DNA of 64,000 nt, taken from the NCBI GenBank assembly GCA_029582265.1, contig CM055822.1, positions 40,135,067 to 40,199,066 on the forward strand. The letters run 5' to 3'. The notes below the pieces were generated by a model, which was not told the origin of the DNA, did no database searches, and saw only the letters and a program-made list of their open reading frames with translations. Made by a program: the position numbers and the translations under genes. Of this stretch, positions 56,692 through 64,000 are shown piece after piece (the stretch's first letter is position 1; every line of letters starts with the position of its first letter). Source of the DNA: Zoroaster sp. YZ-2022 (lineage: Eukaryota > Echinodermata > Asteroidea > Forcipulatida > Zoroasteridae).

Positions 56692-57880
56692 TGTAATATG
56701 ACAATGATTTTATAACAGATTCAGTGATCCTTAATTACAATGGAATAAGATTTGATATCCTTCTATTGTTTCTTCATTAATTCAGTTCTGTTGAAATAGT
56801 GACATTGCTTGTTTTTTGTTTTTGTTTTTGTTCTGTTTTTTTCTGTTTAGTTCTTTTTTGGGGGAGGGCAAAGCTTTACACCTTGAAATTTGGGAAAACA
56901 GGCTTATTCTTAATGATTTTGTATGTTGGAGAACAAAAAGTTCTGCAAGGTTCGTGATTATAAGGTAAAGCCTATAAGGATTTCTTACGTTTTATGGAAA
57001 ATAGGCCAAGGCTTACCCTTTGTACTGTGTTTCCTTATAAGGGAAATATTAAAAGGCTTGGGCGTATATATGTACAGGGGCGCATTGTTGCCGCCCTGAC
57101 TAGAAACATGTTTGGGCTTCGCGATTGTTCATCGTTAAGAGCGTTTTCGCGAGTTCAACTAGTTTAGCTGCGATTACGTCATTGTTCTGACTAAACGTGA
57201 ACCGAAGTTTGTGATCGGTTATGCTTGGTTTCAAGATGTTGGATTGTAAATAGTAACGAAAGTGGTCAGAAATGATGGAATGGTTGTTCGTATACAAGCA
57301 TATCTTTCAAATGTATTACTAGCACTCATGGCCGATCGAGTAAGTTCCATTTTGCCATATTTTAATTACACCATATATTTTGAGAAACGTTGAGGACTGA
57401 ACATGTCACAAACTGAAAACAAGTTTCTGGTTTCGTTTTCGCGTAGCTATGCCCCCTCTTGTTTCTGATGAAGAATTTAACGTCAGAAACAAGTTTCTAT
57501 TCACCGTGTTCGCAAAATCACGCCCAACTTTGTAGCGGGGGGGGGGGCCTAGTAAAAACGAGCTATCTTTAGTGTCCCACATTCTTCAAAATTAAGTTTT
57601 ATAAAAATGCTTACACAACTTTAAATCCAGAAAATGTTACATATTGAATTTATAATTTAACTACCAATTAAATACGTATTTTATATAATATGATGAGCAT
57701 TTGTCTACTGAAAAGTTTTGTCTTGTATAATATTAGATAAAGATAGCAGATTCATCGACGTGCCCCCATATTCACACCTATCCGTGTGATAACATCGCCT
57801 AACGAGTGAGGGCGTCAAATCAGTCCACGACTCACTAATAATTTTCTGGGGCCACATTACTTGTACTACTTCTATTTATC
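56692..57880. other. no gene recognised
   Basis: TTTTTG-rich tract near 56810-56860 and a G run near 57538. Frames here have no domain. Confidence 0.4.
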
Positions 57881-58156
57881 CGATATCTTGCAGGACGTGG
57901 TATTCAGTATATTGGTAAGAACTCCCTAAAGAAACTGTTCTATGGTCACAGATCCACAGTCAAAACCCATAAGCTGGACACACCTGTGGGCCAGCACTTT
58001 AATATACCCAGTCATTCAATTTCGAACATGATTTTGCAGGGTACTGAGTCGCTTGGTAACCATAGGGAATCGGTCTATCTCAACAGAGAAAACATGTGGA
58101 TCAGGCGTATCCACACCATTCCCCATGGTCTTAACATACAGTACGGGAATGACTAA
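57881..58156 (+). pseudogene. retroelement GIY-YIG nuclease fragment
   Basis: An open frame to TAA 58154-58156 reads QYIGKNSLKKLFYGHRSTVK, LDTPVGQHFNIPSHS and SLGNHRESVYLNRENMWIRR followed by HGLN. This is the C-terminal part of a GIY-YIG domain of the kind fused to retroelement RTs (YIG, then HR, then a late catalytic Glu region). It is from a different lineage from the PLE at 12.5 kb, judging by the sequence. No RT was found upstream. Confidence 0.7.
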
Positions 58157-58666
58157 TTTTTCTATTTTTCTTTCTGCACTGACATTTTCCCTGTCTTTTT
58201 ATTTGTTTGCTTGTTTGTCTTATTGTCTATTTTGTTGTACTCTCCTTGTCTGACTCTAAACTATTTTCTAAATTATCTTTTCAAAAAGAGAGACACTCCA
58301 GCTGTGATTGAACTGATTCGTAAAAAGCAGCAGCAGCAGTACTCGGCCTATTCACCATGTCGGCCATTGAGATGTATATTTACATAAGGCCACATAAAAA
58401 AAAAATTGTTGAGCGTCCTTTTTTTTCGGGGGTGGGGGTGGGAGTTTTTTTATTTATTTTTTTATTTTTTTAAATTGAGTTTTTTGACATGGCAAAATAT
58501 TAAATAAACAAATCAAAAAATCATCAGAATCACTATAAAACAGGGGATTTTTGTTTTTTTAAATGTTTTTACTTGTTTTGTTAAACCCATTAACTCCTAG
58601 ACTTCAGCAGAGACATTTTCTGCAAACATTTTCTAAAAACTAAAACGCAGTGTAAGTAACTTAATT

Positions 58667-58754
58667 AGGTGTTCGAGAGCGCAGCGCGAACACCTATTGT
58701 TTTTGTACTTTTTTTTTTTTTAGGTGTTCGAAAGCGCAGCGCGAACACCTATTG
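58667..58754. repeat. two tandem copies of a short hairpin at insertion 5' end
   Basis: AGGTGTTCG, GCGCAGCG-containing loop, then CGAACACCT, occurs twice (58667-58692 and 58722-58750), each followed by ATTGTTTTTGTACT and a T run. The inverted word also occurs near the 3' end (TCGAACACC, 63074-63082). Confidence 0.85.
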
Positions 58755-59045
58755 TTTTTGTACTGTTTTTTTTTTTTTTTACTTAATCTCAGTGGCGACT
58801 GTCCGGCAACAAAGGCATCCTTGCAAAGCATTTACAGCCTTCAAACTTAACACATGAACAGAACATAACAAGCTGACGAAACCGTTTTCTGTGACGTCAT
58901 GATTACGTCATCAGGTGTCGAATTACGCTAAAAAGTAAAATATTTAAAACGTTTCATATACGTTGCATGAATAAATTAAACGTTGCATGAATACATTAAA
59001 GATCGTTTTGCGCCGCAAGGCGCAATACGCTAGTTTACACACGCT

Positions 59046-59154
59046 AACAGCGTCGATCTCGATTGTACATGTAGATCCATTGTAACCAAATATCGTGTAC
59101 TACACGATATTTGGTTACAATGGAGCTGCATGTACAATCGAGATCGACGCTGTT
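59046..59154. repeat. 109-bp palindrome, 54-bp arms
   Basis: 59046-59099 and 59101-59154 are inverse with two mismatches and a 1-nt centre. The outer words are AACAGCGTCGATCTCGATTG and its inverse; the inner are ATATCGTGTA/TACACGATAT. Confidence 0.95.
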
Positions 59155-59372
59155 TCCGTATATGTGTTGCCCGTGGATCGCCAATACGGTCATAAAGAGT
59201 AAGTATCTTTTTGATAGGTTACTTTTTTGATAGGTTACTTTAAGTTACTTTTGATAGGATTTCCTGTATTTATCTTCGTGTTTTTATACAAGAAAAAACA
59301 TTTTTTAAGCTGTCCATTCGTCGTTGCATTGTGCCTGTTTAACTAACAATAACATGGCTAACGTTAGTTAGG

Positions 59373-59413
59373 CCATGGAGGAAGGAAACAGAATCTGTTT
59401 CCTTCCTCCATGG
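59373..59413. repeat. 41-bp perfect palindrome, 20-bp arms
   Basis: CCATGGAGGAAGGAAACAGA, one A, then the exact inverse. Confidence 0.97.
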
Positions 59414-59852
59414 TTAGGCCTACATGAACATACTTTGGACAGTAAACAACTAACAAAATATGAACAGATGTCACCAAAATGTATTTAGAATATAAATAAG
59501 GATAGGAAAATTCAGTTAAGGTTATGGTAATTTTAGTAGAAATTTTATGCCATATATTTTGTAATTTTTGTTTTCTCCAAAAATCTTCAGTTTGTGCACA
59601 AATTAAATAGGTAGCCTAGTGATTGTTTAGTGCACTTTTCCTTAATTTTGTACCCTTCTCAGATACAAAACTTACATAGACAATTATTTCTCAGGAAAAA
59701 TGCACAATATTCATGACACAATACATGTACTTGTAGGTATTGCTCCCTGAGGCCTCTCTCACTAGACATCTCTCACTATCACATGGAATTATAAGTATAG
59801 TGAGTATATGTGACTCGGCAATTTCCTTAAATACCTTTCTCTTTTGATGTGA

Positions 59853-60651
59853 GTTTCATGCGAGAACATTTCTTTAATTTATTACACATTGTCAAGAATA
59901 ATTGTGCAATTTTGAAAACAAATCAATGCCATTTTAAATTTTAATGGTCCAGCTACTCCAAAATTATACACTATTTTCCCCATTCACATAAATTAGAACT
60001 TATCTGAATTTTCAAATACTTTATTCTTGGTCCATGTACTCATAACACCTTCCTATTATTTTTTACAGCATGTTCACTGTGACATATTATTTTCCTCATT
60101 CACATAATTATAACTTCTCTGAAATTTCTCTACAATGATAGACCAAAGAATGTAAAAAAAAAAAGAATAAAAAAAAACACAAATGTGTTGGTTCATCACC
60201 AATGGCAGGACATGCCATCACCAAGAACTTGGGGAAGGGGGCAGACATTTTTCATGCGAGAACATTTCTTTAATTTATTACACATTGTCAAGAATAATTG
60301 TGTGCAATTTTGAAAACAAACCAATGCCATTTTCAATTTTAATGGTCCAGCTACTCCAAAATTATACACTATTTTCCCCATCCACATAAATTAGAACTTA
60401 TCTGAATTTTCAAATACTTTATTCTTGGTCCATGTACTTATAACACCTTCCTATTATTTTTTTTACAGCATGTTCACTGTGACATATTATTTTCCTCATT
60501 CACATAAATTAGAACTTCTCTGAAATTTCTCTGCAATGATAAACCAAAGAATGTAAAAAAAAAGAATAAAAAAAAACAAATGTGTTGGTTCATCACCAGT
60601 GGCAGGACATGCCATCACCAAGAACTTGGGGGAGGGGGCAGACATTTTATT
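59853..60651. repeat. tandem duplication A, ~396-bp unit x2
   Basis: Units begin at 59853 and 60249 with TTCATGCGAGAACATTTC and end with GCCATCACCAAGAACTTGGG and a GGGGGCAGACATTTT word. Few differences. Confidence 0.92.
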
Positions 60652-60704
60652 CCAAAATTACCAATTCCAATGACATACAGAGAGTTCATTTATTATAAAT
60701 GCAG

Positions 60705-62100
60705 ATTGATTCTGTTTTCTTGTCAACAAAGGATGGGTTCATTTACACTGAAGTAAATTTACTTGTTACATGTGTCAGACCATGTACACTCATTTCTAGA
60801 TTGGTTACAAGTAGGTTAAACAGGTCAACAAAGTGGGGAAGGAAATGTAACCACAAAAGTCAAATCATAAAACCCAACAGACAGTTAAAATAAATATGTA
60901 TTTCATTGTTTTATTAGCAATTACAAGCACCCATACAACTCTTTGGTTATTTCAATGTCTAACAATTTATGTACAAAATGGCATCTGATCTTTAGGTTGT
61001 AATTCTGTAGTATGGATGCAGCTACAGACATTTTGCCAATCATGTGTACAACCTTGAAAATGTAAAAATCAATGTAGAATTTGTTTTCAAATTTTATAAT
61101 TTTTTTTTTTTGTTATTTGCAGTATAGGTGGAAACAAAGACAGGTTAACATGTCACAATAAGGAGATGCTTGATTACAGTGTGACTATCATTGTCAATTT
61201 ATCATTATATTTTTGTTATAAACTTAACCTGAAAGTGAAGTATATTATAAATAAAGACTAAATTTATTTTTGTACAAGAATTAATACCAAGAGATAAATA
61301 CCAATGTTGGCTTCATTTAAATCTAAAATTGAAAGGTTTTTCCATAAACAAAGTGAAAAGGGCAACCAATTATCAGATTTGATCTGGTGGATATATATTC
61401 CGTTTTCTTGTCAACAAAGGATCATGGTTGGGTTCATTTACACTGAAGTCATTTTACTTGTTACATGTGTAAGACCATGTACACTCATTTCTAGATTGGT
61501 TACAAGTAGGTTAAACAGGTCAACAAAGTGGTTTCAATTGATTGTGGGGAGGGAAGTGTGTAACCACAAAAGTCAAGTCATGAAATCCAACAGAGAGTTA
61601 AAATAAATATGTATTTCATTGCTGTATTAGCAATTTACAAGCACTCATACAACTATTTGATTATTTCAATGTCTAACAATTTATGTACAAAATGGCATCT
61701 GATCTTTAGGTTGTAATTCTGTAGTATTGATGCAGCTACAGACATTTTGCCAATCATGTGTACAACCTTGAAAATGTAAAAATCAATGTAGAATTTGTTT
61801 TTAAATTTTATACATTATTTTTAAATTATTTGCAGTACAGCTGTAAACAAAGACAGTTTATAAGCATGTCACAATAAGGAGATGCTTGATTACAGTGTCA
61901 CTATCATGTCAATTGATCATTATATTTTTGTTATAAACTTTACCTGAAAGTAAATAAAGTATAAATTTATTTGTATACAAGACTTAATACCAAGAGATAA
62001 ATACCAATGTTGGCTTTATTTAAATCTAAAATTGAAAAGTTGTTCCATAAACAAAGTGAAAAGGGCAACCAATTATCAGATTTGATCCAGTGGATATAAT
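60705..62100. repeat. tandem duplication B, ~695-bp unit x2
   Basis: Units begin near 60711 and 61399 with GTTTTCTTGTCAACAAAGGA and share TTCATTTACACTGAAGT, CTAGATTGGTTACAAGTAGG and, near the end, CCATAAACAAAGTGAAAAGG. The 64- and 100-codon frames are a pair produced by this duplication. No domain seen. Confidence 0.92.
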
Positions 62101-64000
62101 TACATTTAATTTTGTTTAAATTGGGAATTATTTACTTTTTGACAAAAACTCTTCTGCGGGGGGCAGTGGAAGATAGAAAGCACGGATGCAAGCTTTCTTC
62201 CAACTTTATCATGTAGTAGTGATAAGCTTGTTTTCTAATGAAAGCCTAATTAGCTGAAGGAAAGTAAAGGGGAAATATTTATATGGTCTTCCCTGCTTCA
62301 GTGTCTTCAGTAACCCCTGACTGCCCCAAACAATTTAACCCACACTTCCTGCTCTTTGAATTTGCAGCCAAGTTTAATCCAGTTAATATATGTAGTCCCC
62401 TTCTACGCTAAATAAACTTTGTGACTTTATGACCATAATAAGGCTGAATAGGTTGATCTGGCTGCCTACAACCCTGGCAAACTATTTTCATATGAGTGAT
62501 TTTTAATGTTGATTTATCATCGAGCATGGTTTTTGAAAAGTATGTGTTGGGCTAGTGTCAATATTTAAAATAAAAAACAGTGTTCCAAGTCACACTTGTT
62601 AATTTCTAATTTATTGCTTAAATCTCACAACTTTTTCAAGTTCAACAGCCAATATCTCAAGAACTAAATGACATTATTAGAAAACAAAAAACACAATTGA
62701 ATTCCTTACATTAATAGCTTCATTTGTAATTCTTGTGAAATGACTTATCATAAATGCTTTGCCAATGGTCCAATTAGTGGCACACGAAGTAACGATTTTA
62801 CCAATTTTAAAAGGTCATATCTCATAGCTTTAATTTGATGTATAAGTTGACAATTTTTTTTCTTCATAATCATGAGGAGGTCATATATGACCTTCAAACC
62901 ACCTAATCTGACCTTTATTTCCTGTCCAAACAGTAAGTTCAAATTCAACACATTAACGCAAAATTGATATGTCTTTTGAATATGAAATTGATAGTTATTA
63001 TAAAAGATGACAAACCCTTGCACAATATAATATTTACATCATCGTTGAAAATTTGATTGAACCGGAAGTGGACTCGAACACCGTGTGTTTGTTCTAACAA
63101 ACACTTAAGCTCTAGTTGAATACTTGTTCTTGTTTTTGTCAACATAAACAACCTTTCTTCAAACATCTTTTCCAACCTTTAGATTTTGAAACAAATATCA
63201 GCTGAAAAATATGGGAGTTGATAAGTTTGAGCAGAAAAAAGATAAAGAGATACATTGTCATCGTTGTCAAGAAGAGCCACTCATCTTTTAATGACAAATT
63301 ATTGCGCAAAATAGGAAGGGACCTAATCCTCAATAAAAGCATTTTTGGTTTCACGAACAGCCAGTCATCTCCAAACATGCATTTACTACATTGTATCAAA
63401 AGGGCCACAACTCGTTTTTTAAGTTTTCACGAATAGCCACAAACGTCAGATCACGTGACATGCGCGTCCCTTTCCTATGGGAAAACACGTTATGTATAAG
63501 TAGGTATAAGTATTGCACGCAAACCAATCCTTCACCGTCGTGCTGGAGCCCTCACGGGCTATTGTTGCGACTACAATAGGCATTTTACTCGGGAAAATCC
63601 ACACGAAAGCGAGTAGTACGGGGATTAAAAATCATGAATGGTTGACTGGACAGCATGTAAAACACATGTGAACTGAAAGCATGAAGTTCTGTGTGCTAGT
63701 CTGTTTCCCTGCTCGCATAAACAAGTGAATATACTCGAATCAGTGCACACGACGACAGGGGACCAACCACCGCCGGCATTTTTTTTTCGTACCACGCTTT
63801 GCAGCTTGGCCCCATAGCGAATGTGTGATACGAAAAAAAAAAATCCGCGCCGTGAGATCGAAACCTGTGGGATCGGGGTTTGACGCTTCGGCATAATACA
63901 AACTGTGTGCGCGGCGCAGAATGGAGCCAAATTTGACTGAAAAGATCGTTGAAAATGCCGTTCTATGATTAAAAAAAAAAGAAAAACAAAAAAAGGGGGT

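Larger units (their letters stand above)
58666..63116 (+). mobile_element. 4.45-kb Helitron/Helentron-like insertion
   Basis: Absent from repeat D copy 1, where TTAAT and TGAATAC are contiguous. There is no long site duplication. The 3' end is CTAG, 11 nt after a hairpin with a 9-bp stem (GTGTTTGTT/AACAAACAC, 63085-63104), followed by T, as in Helitrons. The 5' end starts (T)TAGGTGTTCG and forms a hairpin. No Rep/helicase was recognised, so if a Helitron it is non-autonomous. Internal content: palindromes and two tandem duplications. Confidence 0.6.
58384..64000 (+). repeat. dispersed repeat D, copy 2 (split by insertion, runs off window)
   Basis: 58384-58666 matches the start of copy 1 and 63117-64000 matches the rest, in the same direction, with a deletion at about 63505-63515 relative to copy 1. 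Everything between is an insertion. Confidence 0.88.

Overview
The window is animal nuclear DNA: AT-rich, with long introns, GT-AG splice sites, a spliced monoamine-transporter gene and a dense mix of invertebrate-type mobile elements (Jockey- and CR1/L2-like LINEs, a Penelope-like element with a GIY-YIG domain, hAT, piggyBac-like and Tc1/mariner-like DNA transposons, and a protein-primed DNA polymerase element). Recurrent TAGGCCTA and ACATGTA words, a 2A-like motif in a LINE and the exon types seen suggest a marine deuterostome (echinoderm, hemichordate or cephalochordate). That placement is an inference of low confidence.

Layout. 0-5 kb: intergenic, with minisatellites and a 265-bp GA tract. 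5.2-7.9 kb: broken, 5'-truncated Jockey-like LINE (minus). 8.3-11.8 kb: broken CR1/L2-like LINE (plus). 11.95-13.3 kb: truncated Penelope-like element. 14.5-22.6 kb: five exons of an unfinished secreted-protein gene, with a hAT-like insertion and a self-complementary minisatellite in its introns. 24.7-26.2 kb: first copy of a dispersed repeat carrying a small intact ORF. 26.77-42.22 kb: a 15.45-kb element flanked by TTTCG on both sides. It is almost entirely two inverted arms, each carrying the same small Cys-rich ORF and a broken protein-primed family-B DNA polymerase gene. Each arm also holds its own independent hAT insertion. 43.5-56.7 kb: a dopamine/noradrenaline-type SLC6 transporter in 11 recognisable exons ending in a polyadenylation signal. 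The expected exon for transmembrane segment 6 is not found, and that intron holds a LINE fragment. Other introns hold a piggyBac-like MITE, a nearly complete DD41D mariner-like transposon, a TA-flanked MITE, tRNA-like repeats and TA tracts. 57.9-58.2 kb: a GIY-YIG fragment. 58.4-64 kb: second copy of the 24.7-kb repeat, split by a 4.45-kb Helitron/Helentron-like insertion that contains palindromes and tandem duplications.

The host genes are the transporter and the secreted-protein gene; they are not obviously connected. Everything else is mobile or repetitive. The polymerase element is the most unusual object. Its symmetry resembles the snap-back palindromic molecules known from linear protein-primed replicons, here fixed in a chromosome, and its mutations and nested insertions give a relative history.
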